Assembly: GCF_032878975.1 (NCBI RefSeq)
Contig: NZ_CP043875.1
Coordinates: 186,001 to 250,000, forward strand
Length of the DNA stretch: 64,000 nucleotides
Reading direction: 5' to 3'
Origin: Methanoplanus sp. FWC-SCC4
GTDB taxonomy: Archaea; Halobacteriota; Methanomicrobia; Methanomicrobiales; Methanomicrobiaceae
The notes beneath the pieces were generated by a model. That model was not told the origin of the DNA. It searched no databases and saw only the letters and a list, made by a program, of their open reading frames with translations. The position numbers were made by a program, and so were the translations under genes. Below, one piece after another: positions 36,127-46,120 of the stretch (position 1 is its first letter; each line of letters opens with the position of its first letter).

Positions 36127-36927
36127 TTAAAAAAGATAATCATCTTTTTCTGATTTTTTGCTCCCGGAAAGATCAGGTGACTCTGAAAAGTCATCCCCGT
36201 AGTCTTCATCTAACTGCAAAGGTGGTTCTTTTGGTTTTATTTCTAAATTTTTTTCTTCTTTTGTAACTTCTGTCTCTAAAACATCAGAATCTTCATCCGG
36301 CAGGGATTTTTCAAAAAATTCATCAGGATTTACTTCAACACCAGTGTGCGATAATGCATCCTCACAACTTTCCTGAATATTCATGATGACGCTTCCAATC
36401 TCCCTAATAAGCCTCTGTTCTTCAGAACCTCCGGCAATCACGGTTTTGTCGCTGAAAATGCCGCAGTTGAGATTTTCAGATCTGCCTTTGAATTTTATTG
36501 ACAGCTCCCTTTTCTTAAGCAAAAATGAGAGGATGACAAAAATTATTCCTATTGAAAATATTAGCGATATTCCGGAGATCTGGTTTTTCAAAATTGTGTC
36601 CAGAGTCTGGAATACGGACGGTGCCGGATTTAAAAATCCTGTGAATGAAGCGGCCATAAATAAAATGCCGATGCCTGCCAGATGCATTTCCGGCACTTTT
36701 TTTTCATATATTTCCACGCCTTTTATATCGTTAATTCTCATCTCCTGGATGAGCGACAAATTCCCGGATTTCGCAGATTTTTTTGTAAATCCGTATAATA
36801 TCAGGCGTTTTGTTGTCAGTGCAATATTGAGTCCGGCGTTTTGTGGTTTTTTTAGAGTGAATCCTCCGTATTCCTGAACAATATTTTCATCCTGTGGGAG
36901 GTTTATAAAATCCGAAAGAGTAAACAT
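36127..36927 (-). CDS. Membrane protein with PH-like N-terminal domain
   Basis: 266 residues. An N-terminal beta-rich part (about 10-75: ALTTKRLILYGFTKK, then IKGVEIYEKK) resembles a bacterial PH-like domain. Two membrane helices follow (about 85-105 and 122-140), then another small beta segment, and an acidic, Glu/Asp-rich, probably disordered C-terminus of about 70 residues. The gene converges with hisD, only five bases from it. I do not recognise a specific family. Confidence 0.65.
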   Translation of the reverse strand: MFTLSDFINLPQDENIVQEYGGFTLKKPQNAGLNIALTTKRLILYGFTKKSAKSGNLSLIQEMRINDIKGVEIYEKKVPEMHLAGIGILFMAASFTGFLNPAPSVFQTLDTILKNQISGISLIFSIGIIFVILSFLLKKRELSIKFKGRSENLNCGIFSDKTVIAGGSEEQRLIREIGSVIMNIQESCEDALSHTGVEVNPDEFFEKSLPDEDSDVLETEVTKEEKNLEIKPKEPPLQLDEDYGDDFSESPDLSGSKKSEKDDYLF

Positions 36928-37050
36928 TAAAAAAGTACTTGTTTGATAAAAATAAAAAAATGTCTTTTTGTAAATCTTACAATCCGGATATTATACAGGT
37001 AAATGTAAAAATTATTTTATGCAGTCATTTACAACTAACTCCCTATATTC

Positions 37051-38178
37051 ATGAGAACACCACTGCTCGTAATTTCGGTACTGCTTTTTGTCTTTTCTTC
37101 AGGATGCACAGCCCCTGGTCTTTTTGAGGGAAGTATTGAGGCTGATTCCTACCCTGCTGGTGCTGAAGTATACCTTGACGGTGAATACAAGGGAACAACT
37201 CCCTGTGTAATCAACTCTGTCCGGTCCGGAGTCCATGAAATCGAACTCAGATACAATGATCCGAGATACCCGAATTTCAGGGACAATATTACAGTTGAAT
37301 CCGGAAAAACTCTTGAATTTTATAAGGATTTGTCAGAAAATTCTGAAGTGAGGGTTTATGGCGGAATTAAAGGATCAGGAATATTTGCAGCAGGTGATGA
37401 GATCAGGGTTACTGGTTATTCACTTGGCGGGAGCACAGGGACGGAAATTTTGATAGTCTACAACAAAACCGGGGAAGAAGTATATAAATCCAAAGTTATT
37501 CTGTCCGGTGACGAGAGCTTTGATCACACTTTACAAACGGATGGTTTTAAAGCAGGAAAGTACACCGCAAGGGTACAGCACCCTGACGGATCGTATTTTG
37601 AACTTGGATTCGCAATAGAAGATGAAAAAGCTGAGAAAATAAGGATTTTAAATGGAATTGTAAAAAAATATTATGAAGAGCACACGTACCTTGAAAGCGA
37701 GGAGTTCATGTGTGCCGATATGGTTACTGACATCTGGAATATTATTGAAACAGCGGACATCAGGGCCGTAATTGCGGCAGGGAACATTGATGACTCCTCT
37801 GTTTCCCCAAACAAATACCAGCATGCCTGGGTTCTTGCAGAAACATCCCCCGGGCGCTGGACAGGTGTTGAGGCAACCGGCGGATACCTTGTCTTTGAAA
37901 ATGACAATTATTTCAAAGGGCATTTTTTTGAAAACCCAAAGGACTTTAAGGATTATATCTACGAAAGAGAAAATTTCAACAGGCTCTCTGCCGAAATCGA
38001 TGACATGGTGGAGGAATTCAACAGCAAATATCCGGACAGGTCCCTCTCTCCTGATGAATACAACCTTGCACTTGAAGAAAAAGCTCTGATTGAAGAGAAA
38101 CAGTCCATCCTTGAATCGATGAAGTCATCTTTCAATGAAAAATATCAGGTAGAAACACGGAAAAAAGAGATTGTCTGA
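37051..38178 (+). CDS. Lipoprotein with PEGA and transglutaminase-like domain
   Basis: 375 residues. The lipobox FSSGC puts the anchor at Cys19. Residues of about 27-95 form a PEGA domain (IEADSYPAGAEVYLDGEYKGTTP). An Ig-like segment covers about 100-190. The C-terminal part shows Cys221 (EEFMCADMVTDIWN), His258 (YQHAWVLAE) and Glu274 (WTGVEATGG), the order and spacing of a papain/transglutaminase-like Cys-His-acid triad. A long charged coiled coil (about 310-370) ends the protein. It may crosslink or cleave surface proteins; catalysis is inferred from the triad only. Confidence 0.75.
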   Translation: MRTPLLVISVLLFVFSSGCTAPGLFEGSIEADSYPAGAEVYLDGEYKGTTPCVINSVRSGVHEIELRYNDPRYPNFRDNITVESGKTLEFYKDLSENSEVRVYGGIKGSGIFAAGDEIRVTGYSLGGSTGTEILIVYNKTGEEVYKSKVILSGDESFDHTLQTDGFKAGKYTARVQHPDGSYFELGFAIEDEKAEKIRILNGIVKKYYEEHTYLESEEFMCADMVTDIWNIIETADIRAVIAAGNIDDSSVSPNKYQHAWVLAETSPGRWTGVEATGGYLVFENDNYFKGHFFENPKDFKDYIYERENFNRLSAEIDDMVEEFNSKYPDRSLSPDEYNLALEEKALIEEKQSILESMKSSFNEKYQVETRKKEIV

Positions 38179-38194
38179 AATTTAGGAAAATTTT

Positions 38195-40198
38195 TCAGAC
38201 ATTGTATCCGTAAAAAACTTCCCCGTCTTTTGGGAGAATAATCTCGTTTATTTTCTGCTCCGGTTTTAACATACTGCTCATTATGATTCTCTCGTTAGAT
38301 ATTGTGTATATGACATTGTCCATGAAAAGTGATCTTTGGATCATATCATTTGTATACCAGTATGTATTCCCGGCTTTGCTCTGCTCAATCTTTCCTTTAA
38401 GTTCAAATCCTGAATCAGGATTTATTCCAAATACATAGGCGCCGTTCCATGTGCCTCTGCTGTATGAATCAGGGTATCTGCTGTTTTCAACCGGGATTTT
38501 GGTAACCTCATAAACAGGCAATACAAGGATATTTTTATGTATGTCAAATAAAAATGCCCTGTGGTCTCTTAAAACAGGCGATTCTGTCCCTGCCTCTCCG
38601 ATTTCCACACTATCAACAAGTCCGGGGTTGTTCAGGTCGGTAACGTCAAACAGGGCTATCTTTAATCCCGCTGCACTGACTCCGCCCCATTTGTTCTCTT
38701 CTGTTGATCTTCCTATACCGATTATGTGGTTTTTATCATACGGGTGCAGGTAGTCAGAATATCCGGGGATTTTCAGTTCCCCGAGAATCCCCGGCTGTTT
38801 TGGGTTCGAAAGATCGATTACAAAGAATGGATCAATCTGCTTGAATGTTACAAGATAAAGGAGATCGCCCATGAAGCGTGCAGAGTATATCTTCTCGTCA
38901 GGTGCAATATATTCGAGTTTACCGATAATTTCAAGTCCGGGATTTAAGACATAGACATTATTGTACCTGTTCGGGCCTTCTCCTCCTGAAATATCAGTCG
39001 TTGTTGCAGCCCTCAGGTTTTTGTCATATTCATCCATAGACCACTGGTTTAACAGTCTCCCCGGCACCAGGCCTGTTGCAGCGTATTTTATGTCGCCCTT
39101 ATCAACTGAGAATCTGTGTATCACAGTCTTTAGACGGATGTCTCCTGTATTGTCGGTTTCGCCTGTAAATACCGGCTCTTCATACGGGGTATGCCTTGAA
39201 TACGCCATGTAGATGTTGTCTTTAGACATGTAGAAAGTATTACTCCAGCCCATCAGGAATGATTCTGACTGAGGTTTTGGATTTTTCAGGTCAAATGATG
39301 TGGCTGTGTACATGACATAGTTGTATTCCCCGATTGGAGGACACCAGATATCAGCCCTGTCTGCAACAACACCGTTCACCTTAACGGCGGGAATAAGGTT
39401 TTCCTCATATCTGTTAACAGATTTTTGGGTAATGGCATAAACAAAATTACCTATCATTCTTGCATTCTCATAATCTCCCGGGAGTTCGATTGTATAAAGA
39501 ATTTCAGGATTTTTCCTGTCTTTTATATTGTAGATCCAGGCGTTTGTATTGATATTTGTAAACAGCACAGGTGCGGCACTCCCTTTTGGTGTTCTCCACT
39601 CTTCCGTTCTGTTCTCTCCGAAGACAACAAGCCTGTCGTTATTTAAAAATATGTCATGTGCCCTTATTCCCTCAATCCTTCCGTCAAAAACAATCTCCGC
39701 ATCTTTTGCAGGGTAGGCATCGGTAATTATCAGATGTTTATTTTTCACAATGTAGATGTATTTGTTGTCGTTTTTGACAAAGTCGGCCTCATCTACATCT
39801 TCAACCTGAATGTTGGTTGTGGAATAATCAGAAGCATATTCACTATCCGGTATAACAACCGGTGCTGATGTGGGCACTAATGTGGGTGCGGGCGTTACGG
39901 GTGGTGCCTCCATCGGGACAGGAGCCGTATCGCCCGTTGCATAAACCACTTCCTGTGATTTCTGGGTTGTCAGAAAGCCCCCGCCGAGATAATCCAGCGG
40001 AGAATATTCGTGTTTTTTCTGGTATGTGTTCAGAAAGCTTTCAAGTTCCTCTTCGGTTGATACTTTGATTATTTCATCTGAATCATATGCCGGATCACCC
40101 TCGTAAAAGAAGATGGCGTAGGCAAATATGCCTGCAACGATTGCAGCCCCGATAACAATCAGTGATATAAAAATTTTGAAATGTGTATCCTCATCCAT
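38195..40198 (-). CDS. Membrane-anchored beta-propeller protein
   Basis: 667 residues. One N-terminal membrane helix (about 10-32) precedes a low-complexity Pro/Val/Thr linker and a large beta-propeller of the PF09826-type: VEDVDEADFVKNDNKYIYIV, RLVVFGENR, MYTATSFDLKNP, YLVTFKQIDPFFVIDLSNPKQPGILGELKIPGYSDYLHPYD and HRAFLFDIHKNILVLPV are characteristic repeats. Such proteins occur in archaea and bacteria outside the membrane; some have been associated with proteolytic or adhesion roles, none firmly. It converges with the PEGA lipoprotein gene 16 bases away. Confidence 0.82.
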   Translation of the reverse strand: MDEDTHFKIFISLIVIGAAIVAGIFAYAIFFYEGDPAYDSDEIIKVSTEEELESFLNTYQKKHEYSPLDYLGGGFLTTQKSQEVVYATGDTAPVPMEAPPVTPAPTLVPTSAPVVIPDSEYASDYSTTNIQVEDVDEADFVKNDNKYIYIVKNKHLIITDAYPAKDAEIVFDGRIEGIRAHDIFLNNDRLVVFGENRTEEWRTPKGSAAPVLFTNINTNAWIYNIKDRKNPEILYTIELPGDYENARMIGNFVYAITQKSVNRYEENLIPAVKVNGVVADRADIWCPPIGEYNYVMYTATSFDLKNPKPQSESFLMGWSNTFYMSKDNIYMAYSRHTPYEEPVFTGETDNTGDIRLKTVIHRFSVDKGDIKYAATGLVPGRLLNQWSMDEYDKNLRAATTTDISGGEGPNRYNNVYVLNPGLEIIGKLEYIAPDEKIYSARFMGDLLYLVTFKQIDPFFVIDLSNPKQPGILGELKIPGYSDYLHPYDKNHIIGIGRSTEENKWGGVSAAGLKIALFDVTDLNNPGLVDSVEIGEAGTESPVLRDHRAFLFDIHKNILVLPVYEVTKIPVENSRYPDSYSRGTWNGAYVFGINPDSGFELKGKIEQSKAGNTYWYTNDMIQRSLFMDNVIYTISNERIIMSSMLKPEQKINEIILPKDGEVFYGYNV

Positions 40199-40366
40199 TT
40201 TTAAAATCCCCCTTTGATTTCAATAATATGGATTATATTGATTTACAGGTATAATTATTTGGCTTTGACTTTCAAAATTTTTGAAGTTATATTGCTGTTC
40301 ATATCTTCGGCTGCACTTTAAAACAAAGAAAAAAGATTTTCCTGAAATGATCCGGGAAAAAATTTT

Positions 40367-40978
40367 TTAAGGGAGATTTAAAGTTAAAAATTCATCCAAT
40401 GGAACAGGAGCCGGCATTAATGTAAATGAAATGAAAAGGCAGAGGAAGATAATGTACGGCATAATCATTGCAATTACGGCACGCCCTGTGGATATTTCGT
40501 GAAGTTCCCTTATCGCAAGTATTTCAAGAATAAGTGCCCATAGTCCTGTTAACAGTCCGATTATTGGAATCCATCCGAATATGTAAGTCGGCGTGCCTCC
40601 ATAAACAATTACTTTAAGTGTTTCAAAAAGACCTCTTTTTCCTTCCACAATTATTACAAAAATCTGGAGGAACAGGGTGTTTATAATCAAACTACCCCAG
40701 ATTATCGCATATATTATCAGAAAAATTTCTATCAGGCCGAAACCTGCCAGAAATGAAAAACTCCTGAGGGTATCCAGGTTGTAGAATGTTGTTATTGCAA
40801 ATCCAAATGAATAAATAAAAATTATTATGGCAGAATAAAGAAGAGTCTCCATAGGTGTCCTCTTACGGAGATTCTTAAGTGAAGGGACGGGTTTTAAGAT
40901 TAAACCTTTAATATCCCCTAGAATAATCCCTGTTGATCTTTTTATTTTATCAAATGTTTCCTGCATATTCAACTGCAT
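40367..40978 (-). CDS. YIP1-like integral membrane protein (copy 2)
   Basis: 203 residues, start at ATG 40978 (or Met5 at 40966). The N-terminal amphipathic helix (ETFDKIKRSTGIILGDIKGLILKP) and about five membrane helices are followed by the same terminal block as the copy at 20337 (GWIPIIGLLTGLWALILEILAIRELHEIS). The two are diverged paralogues about 20 kb apart. Role unknown; YIP1-type proteins in eukaryotes act in membrane traffic, but this does not transfer to archaea. Confidence 0.7.
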   Translation of the reverse strand: MQLNMQETFDKIKRSTGIILGDIKGLILKPVPSLKNLRKRTPMETLLYSAIIIFIYSFGFAITTFYNLDTLRSFSFLAGFGLIEIFLIIYAIIWGSLIINTLFLQIFVIIVEGKRGLFETLKVIVYGGTPTYIFGWIPIIGLLTGLWALILEILAIRELHEISTGRAVIAMIMPYIIFLCLFISFTLMPAPVPLDEFLTLNLP

Positions 40979-41023
40979 TATTCATTAGTAAAAGGATGAT
41001 ATAAAACCTGATTCTCTTTCCAC

Positions 41024-42058
41024 TTAGAAAAACTGGTTGATGCTTTTCTGATTTGGAATATGTTTTTGAGGTTTTGGGGTTGCCCTTTCCTTTGGCTCAT
41101 TTGCGGATTTATACACATACCCTTCAATCCTTTTTCCCCATGTGCTTGTGCCTTTTGGCACCTGCTCAAGATCTGATTTTACTTCATGAATGGTTGCACT
41201 GATATTGTCGGCAAAGTGAACGGCCCATGCTTCCGGTGTCTGTGGCCGTATATCACCGTAATCCCCGTGATGTGACTGTATGATATGCATGAGCTCCCCG
41301 AAAGTTTCTTTGTCGGTAAAAGCCTCATACCTTGACAACATCTGCAATGCGGGAGTAATGTGTCCTAGAAGAGAATAAAGGGAATTTGCCTGGAATGAGA
41401 GTCCCTTTCTGTCAAAATTCATGCACTTGCCGATGTCGTGGAGAATTGCGCCTGCAATCAGGATATCTCTGTTAAGGTTGGAACCGGATATTCCCTCTGA
41501 TATTGAAACTGATATTTTTGCAACCTCAAGGGTGTGCTCGCAGAGTCCGCCCGGGTAATCATGGTGTTTTGATTTTGCCGCCGGTTTTTCAAAGAAACCG
41601 TCTGTTTTTTTGAGTACAGAAATGACTATGTTCCTTAGTCCCTCATCTGATATTGATTCGGACAGATGAAGGATCTCCTTTTTGTTTCCTTCAATGTCTG
41701 CTGGTGAGAACAAGAAGTCGCCTTCATTTATCCCTTTGCTTTCGGCAGGATTTTTAAGATATTCGATTCCTTCGTTTATGCTGACATAGATCTCTTCATT
41801 GTAGGAGTCGGCCTTCCCGGAAATTCTGAATACACAGCCCGCATTTTCAAAAAGGGATTTGTATATATATTCAATCTCCTGGTCTCCTCCGTTGTACCTC
41901 CCCCATATCTTGCATGGGATCTTTCCTGTGCTGTCTGAGAGGGTGCAGGTGAGGTATTTTCCTTTTTTGCCTGTTTTAAGGTCGGCATTCTCTATTAAAA
42001 AAAGTGAATCCACTCTGTTATCAGGTTTTACATCCCTTACGAATAGGTTTTTTTTCAT
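41024..42058 (-). CDS. YhaM-like 3'-5' exoribonuclease (OB fold plus HD domain)
   Basis: 344 residues from ATG 42058, where the protein begins MKKNLFVRDVKPDNRVDSLFLIENADLKTGKKGKYLTC as in YhaM; an upstream TTG at 42079 overlaps the preceding gene. Residues of about 10-100 form the OB fold. The HD domain starts PGGLCEHTLEVAKI and has AGAILHDIGKCMNF and HIIQSHHGDYG as metal-binding blocks. In bacteria such enzymes shorten RNA or DNA 3' ends. The archaeal version probably acts on nucleic acid too. Seven- to eight-base overlap with the glycosyltransferase gene makes co-transcription likely if the TTG is used. Confidence 0.78.
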   Translation of the reverse strand: MKKNLFVRDVKPDNRVDSLFLIENADLKTGKKGKYLTCTLSDSTGKIPCKIWGRYNGGDQEIEYIYKSLFENAGCVFRISGKADSYNEEIYVSINEGIEYLKNPAESKGINEGDFLFSPADIEGNKKEILHLSESISDEGLRNIVISVLKKTDGFFEKPAAKSKHHDYPGGLCEHTLEVAKISVSISEGISGSNLNRDILIAGAILHDIGKCMNFDRKGLSFQANSLYSLLGHITPALQMLSRYEAFTDKETFGELMHIIQSHHGDYGDIRPQTPEAWAVHFADNISATIHEVKSDLEQVPKGTSTWGKRIEGYVYKSANEPKERATPKPQKHIPNQKSINQFF

Positions 42059-42071
42059 GCCATTTCCCGCA

Positions 42072-42767
42072 TTATCCAAATCTGATTTTTACAAGATTGT
42101 ATATCATTTTAATTCCGTCCCCTCCTCCGACATGAGAGAGTTCCATATCGTTCCAGCTGATTGGAACTTCATGAATTTTACATCCTGCCTTTTTCATGCA
42201 CCACAATATCTCGACATCAAACTCAAATCCCCTGGAAGTAACATCCGGCAGAATTCTGTCAAGAGATTTTTTTCTAAAAACCTTTGCGCCGCATTGTGTA
42301 TCCCTATACGGAAGAGAGAAGAGCACCCTTATTGCAAGATTGAAAATTCTGCTCTGAATCCGCCTTGAAAGTGACTGTTTTACCGAAACCTTTGATTCGG
42401 GAAGCCACCTTGATCCAATAACGCAGTCATAACGGTCAAGCCCTGAGAAGAGACGCTTTAATTCGGAAACAGAAGTCGAACCGTCTGCATCTACAAAACC
42501 TGCATAATCGGTCTCAGCCGCCTTTATCCCTTCAATTATCCCTCCGCCTTTTCCAAGGCGTGTATTTGATCTGATTATCTTTATTTTCAGTCCGGGATTT
42601 TCTTCTCCGAATTTTTTTACAATTTCATCTGTTTTGTCGGTTCCGTCACAGACAAAGATGAACCGGCCGCCAAACAGGAGGGCCTCATCAAGAAATCTGA
42701 GAATTCTCTTCTCTTCGTTGTAGGCCGGTACAACAATTGTGCAGTTTTCTTCAGGGATATTGTCCAT
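42072..42767 (-). CDS. Family 2 glycosyltransferase (dolichyl-phosphate-glucose synthase-like)
   Basis: 231 residues. IVVPAYNEEKRILRFLDEA, SNTRLGKGGGIIEGIKAA, GFVDADGSTSVSEL (DxD metal motif) and SRRIQSRIFNLAIRVLFSLPYRDTQCGAKVFRK with its DTQCGxK signature place it in the DPG/DPM synthase group. These enzymes load a sugar on dolichyl phosphate for N-glycosylation or glycolipid synthesis. No C-terminal membrane helix is present. It lies in tandem with the YhaM-like gene. Confidence 0.88.
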   Translation of the reverse strand: MDNIPEENCTIVVPAYNEEKRILRFLDEALLFGGRFIFVCDGTDKTDEIVKKFGEENPGLKIKIIRSNTRLGKGGGIIEGIKAAETDYAGFVDADGSTSVSELKRLFSGLDRYDCVIGSRWLPESKVSVKQSLSRRIQSRIFNLAIRVLFSLPYRDTQCGAKVFRKKSLDRILPDVTSRGFEFDVEILWCMKKAGCKIHEVPISWNDMELSHVGGGDGIKMIYNLVKIRFG

Positions 42768-42792
42768 ATAAATTTCGAAACTCTGGTTTTAT

Positions 42793-43308
42793 TCAGCAGG
42801 TTAATTTCTCAATTATGGTCTCTGCAAACTCTGCTGATGCGGTAGGGTGGTTTGCAGTAATTATATTCATATCTGCAACAACCCCTATCTTTACGTAATT
42901 GGCACCGCCCTCTTCTAGCAGTTTGAGAGTTGCCGGTGACTCAAATACGGTTGCCTGCCGTCCTTTTAACAGACCTGCCCTTGCAAGCACTACAGGTGCC
43001 AGGCATATTGCTGCTGTCACTTTTCCTGATTTTCCAAACTTTTCTGTAAGCTCTTTTAAGTCGTCGTCAGACCACAGGAAGTCAGATGCTCCAAGACCCC
43101 CGACAATCACAAGTGCATCATAGGAGGTTTCATCAGCATCACGTATTGCAATATCTGCATTCTGAATTCCCCCCATAATGCCGTAGCACTCACCTGATTC
43201 GACAGATGCAACCTCATATTCAATTCCCGCTTCCTCAAACATTTTTGCGGGGATTTCAAATTCTTCTTCACGGTATCTCTTTGGTGCAATAACCATCAGA
43301 ATTTTCAT
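42793..43308 (-). CDS. DJ-1/PfpI family protein
   Basis: 171 residues. ALVIVGGLGASDFLW and the nucleophile elbow VTAAICLAPVVLARAGLLKG (Cys102) followed by TVFESPATLKLLEEGGANY are diagnostic. Members act as glyoxalase/deglycase-like or protease-like proteins; a typical acidic residue near the N-terminus (Glu15-17 region) is present. Neighbours do not clarify the role. Confidence 0.85.
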   Translation of the reverse strand: MKILMVIAPKRYREEEFEIPAKMFEEAGIEYEVASVESGECYGIMGGIQNADIAIRDADETSYDALVIVGGLGASDFLWSDDDLKELTEKFGKSGKVTAAICLAPVVLARAGLLKGRQATVFESPATLKLLEEGGANYVKIGVVADMNIITANHPTASAEFAETIIEKLTC

Positions 43309-43352
43309 GAGTAAAATAGTGGATTTGGATTTGCAATAATATTACTGATATA

Positions 43353-43580
43353 TTACCGGTGATTCCCCAGGTGAACGCAAAGATCTGTACCGGGTTTGTA
43401 CCTGTCTGCAATTTTTAGGGCGACATCTCTTAGAGCATTATGTTCTGCTCTGCATGATTTTGGTATATCCTCTTTTCGCAGAATTTTAGAGGTATTTTCA
43501 GTAACCTGTATGAGCTCTGTTGCAATGACTGCATTTAACCAGAGCATATCCCTCATCATCTGCTTTTCTTCTTCATCCAT
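43353..43580 (-). CDS. Small helical protein of unknown function
   Basis: 75 residues, all-helical by appearance (EEKQMMRDMLWLNAVIATELIQVTENTSKIL), with one cysteine in KSCRAEHNALRDVA and a second near the end (DLCVHLG). It has normal codon use and is spaced 44 bases from the DJ-1 gene. No recognised family. Confidence 0.55.
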   Translation of the reverse strand: MDEEEKQMMRDMLWLNAVIATELIQVTENTSKILRKEDIPKSCRAEHNALRDVALKIADRYKPGTDLCVHLGNHR

Positions 43581-43677
43581 GAAATGAATTCATCATAAAG
43601 TCCGATAAAACCTTTTGATTTTGCAAATTATACCGGTTTTATAATATCCTGAGAGAAACCAGGAATATGAATATAAT

Positions 43678-44091
43678 ATGTCATATCCGGATGAAGTTTT
43701 AAAAAAAGGGCGTCTGGCCAATCCCTATTTTTGCCTGATGGGAATTGATCCTATAAGTTTTGGGGACGGCGGCTGTGTCCTTTTGATGGATGTAAGGGCT
43801 GATATGCTAAACGGTGCCGGCTGGCTTCAGGGCGGCATATATGTGTCACTTGCAGATGAGGCTATGGCGCTTGCAATATCAACAATACTTAATGCCGGTG
43901 AGGGTATTGCAACAATATCGGAAACAACGTCATTTCTGCGTGGCGTTAACACCGGAAAAATATGCGCAAAGGCATCGGTAGTACGGCGCGGGCGTAAAAT
44001 AATATTTGCCGAGGGCATTGTTTTTCAAAAAGATGATGAATCGAAGGTTCTCTCAAAGACTACAGCTTCTTTTGCTGTTGTCAAGAGATAA
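43678..44091 (+). CDS. Hotdog-fold thioesterase (PaaI/4HBT-like)
   Basis: 137 residues. The core GAGWLQGGIYVSLADEAMALAIS (a hotdog helix with the acidic Asp/Glu) and TISETTSFLRGVNTGKICAKASVVRRGRKIIFAEGIVF are the usual pattern of PaaI-type acyl-CoA thioesterases. The acyl-CoA substrate is unknown. ATG at 43678 with TATAATATG context. It converges with a doubtful small frame at 44106. Confidence 0.85.
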   Translation: MSYPDEVLKKGRLANPYFCLMGIDPISFGDGGCVLLMDVRADMLNGAGWLQGGIYVSLADEAMALAISTILNAGEGIATISETTSFLRGVNTGKICAKASVVRRGRKIIFAEGIVFQKDDESKVLSKTTASFAVVKR

Positions 44092-44105
44092 ACCAGTTCC
44101 CTGAC

Positions 44106-44450
44106 TTATTTTTTGCTGACTTCAATTACTTTATCATCGCTTTTGGCACTGATGCCTGAAATCTCAGCACTGGCAGATGCATGAAACATTCCGAATGTTA
44201 AAGGCACTTTTCCGGTTACTGATGCAAATCCGTTTTCATCTGTTACTTCTGTTTCGTATTCATTCCAACCCTCAGCCTGATTCTCATTTTTTAAGAGTAA
44301 AATGTAACAGGCACGGACCCTGGGGGTTTTCTTCTCTGTTTTATAAAAATCCCTGTCCGGTGCTGTAAAAGAGTTTTTAATATATTTTTTTGAGTGTATT
44401 TTTTTGTAAGAATTTTCTCTATCAACCAATTTATTTCCTTTCAAAAACAA
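44106..44450 (-). pseudogene. Possible remnant of an exported Ig-like protein
   Basis: 114 codons. The C-terminal two thirds (EYETEVTDENGFASVTGKVPLTFGMFHASASAEISG) look like an Ig/Big_1-like module. The N-terminal third is Lys/Asn/Tyr-rich and lacks a signal peptide. It occupies the space upstream of pyrG and could be the tail of a decayed gene or a short real protein; I cannot decide. Confidence 0.35.
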
Positions 44451-44485
44451 AGTGATCTGTATATTTTATCTTTGGAGAGGGTGTC

Positions 44486-46078
44486 TTGAAATACGTAGTC
44501 GTTACAGGCGGTGTGATGAGTGGTCTTGGAAAAGGCATTACAACCGCATCTATTGGAAGAATTTTAAAGAACAGAGGGTATCGGGTAACTGCTGTAAAAA
44601 TAGATCCATACCTCAACATTGATGCCGGCACAATGAACCCCGCACAGCACGGGGAAGTATTTGTCTTAAAAGACGGCGGAGAAGTGGATCTTGATCTTGG
44701 AAATTATGAGCGTTTCCTGGACATCAATCTGACATCTGATCACAATATCACAACCGGAAAGGTCTATCAGACTGTCATTGAGAAGGAAAGGCACGGAGAC
44801 TATCTTGGCGGCACTGTCCAGATTATCCCGCACATAACTGATCAGATAAAGGAGTACATAAAAAACGCTGCCGAAAATTACGTAGAAGACGGTAACGGAA
44901 ACGGCAAAAAAGCGGATGTCTGCCTCGTTGAAGTGGGAGGAACAGTTGGAGATATTGAGAGCATGCCCTTTTTGGAAGCAGTACGCCAGATGGTCGGAGA
45001 ACTCCCCAAAAATGACATGGCACTCGTTCATGTGACACTTGTCCCGAGTGACAACATGGGAGATCACAAGACAAAACCGACACAGCATTCAGTAAAAGTC
45101 CTTCGTGAACTTGGCCTTCACCCTGACGTCATAGTCGGCAGAAGTGACATTGTGATGAAATCCGGAACCAAAAAAAAGATCTCGGATTTCTGTGGAGTAT
45201 CTCCAAAAGCTGTAATTTCCGCGGCAACTGCAAAGGATATCTATGAAGTTCCGATGGAGCTTGAAAAGGAAGGTCTTGCAGATGTGATTGCCGATCTCCT
45301 CTCTTTAAAGAAAGTTGAGGCAGACAATGAATGGTACAGAATTGTCAGCCGCGAGTACACTAAGAGGGCAACTGTTGCAATAGTTACAAAATACGGAATA
45401 GAGGATGTATATATCTCAATAAAAGAAGCCCTCAGGCATGCCGGCAGAAATCTCTCAACCGAGGTTGAAATCCGCTGGATCGATGCAGAAGACTATGAAG
45501 ACAAAGACCTTGAAGACGTGGACGGAATACTTATCCCGGGCGGATTCGGGCCACGCGGAATTGAGGGAAAAATCCGTGCAATAAAATTTGCGAGGGAAAA
45601 CAACAAGCCTTTCTTAGGTTTATGCCTCGGTTTCCAGCTTGCAGTAATCGAATACTGCAGGGGTGTTTTAGGATGGGCAGATGCAACATCCGAAGAGATG
45701 GGTGAAGGCCGGCATGTAATTGCCATACTCCCCGAACAGGAGGATGTCACCGATCTCGGAGGCACAATGAGGCTTGGAGACTGCGAAATTGATCTAAAGC
45801 CGGACACAAAGATTGCAAAGCTTTACGGTAAGAAGAGTGTTGTTGAACGCCACCGTCACCGTTACGAAGTAAATCCAACATATATCGCAGATATTGAAAA
45901 GGCAGGTCTTGTATTTTCAGGAGCCTGCAAAAACAGGATGGAAGCATGTGAGATTCCGAAAAACACCTTCTTCCTTGCAACACAGTCCCATCCTGAGTTC
46001 AAGTCGACACCGACACACCCGTCACCTCCGTACCTTGGATTTGTTGAGGCATGTGCAAATCAGAGAAAAAACGAGTAA
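44486..46078 (+). CDS. pyrG: CTP synthase
   Basis: 530 residues. Start TTG 44486 with GGAG eight bases upstream, giving [26 protein letters not shown] (P-loop of the synthetase domain). The N-terminal domain has [22 protein letters not shown]. The glutaminase domain shows PGGFGPRG and the nucleophile [12 protein letters not shown], with the His/Glu pair in THPEFKSTP-like [15 protein letters not shown]. It makes CTP from UTP with glutamine. The gene lies 42 bases before the GMP synthase subunit gene, a pairing of two amidotransferase-linked nucleotide steps. Confidence 0.96.
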   Translation: MKYVVVTGGVMSGLGKGITTASIGRILKNRGYRVTAVKIDPYLNIDAGTMNPAQHGEVFVLKDGGEVDLDLGNYERFLDINLTSDHNITTGKVYQTVIEKERHGDYLGGTVQIIPHITDQIKEYIKNAAENYVEDGNGNGKKADVCLVEVGGTVGDIESMPFLEAVRQMVGELPKNDMALVHVTLVPSDNMGDHKTKPTQHSVKVLRELGLHPDVIVGRSDIVMKSGTKKKISDFCGVSPKAVISAATAKDIYEVPMELEKEGLADVIADLLSLKKVEADNEWYRIVSREYTKRATVAIVTKYGIEDVYISIKEALRHAGRNLSTEVEIRWIDAEDYEDKDLEDVDGILIPGGFGPRGIEGKIRAIKFARENNKPFLGLCLGFQLAVIEYCRGVLGWADATSEEMGEGRHVIAILPEQEDVTDLGGTMRLGDCEIDLKPDTKIAKLYGKKSVVERHRHRYEVNPTYIADIEKAGLVFSGACKNRMEACEIPKNTFFLATQSHPEFKSTPTHPSPPYLGFVEACANQRKNE

Positions 46079-46120
46079 AGACAATTATTAAAAATTGAGA
46101 ATTCCCTGGAGAATAAAAAG

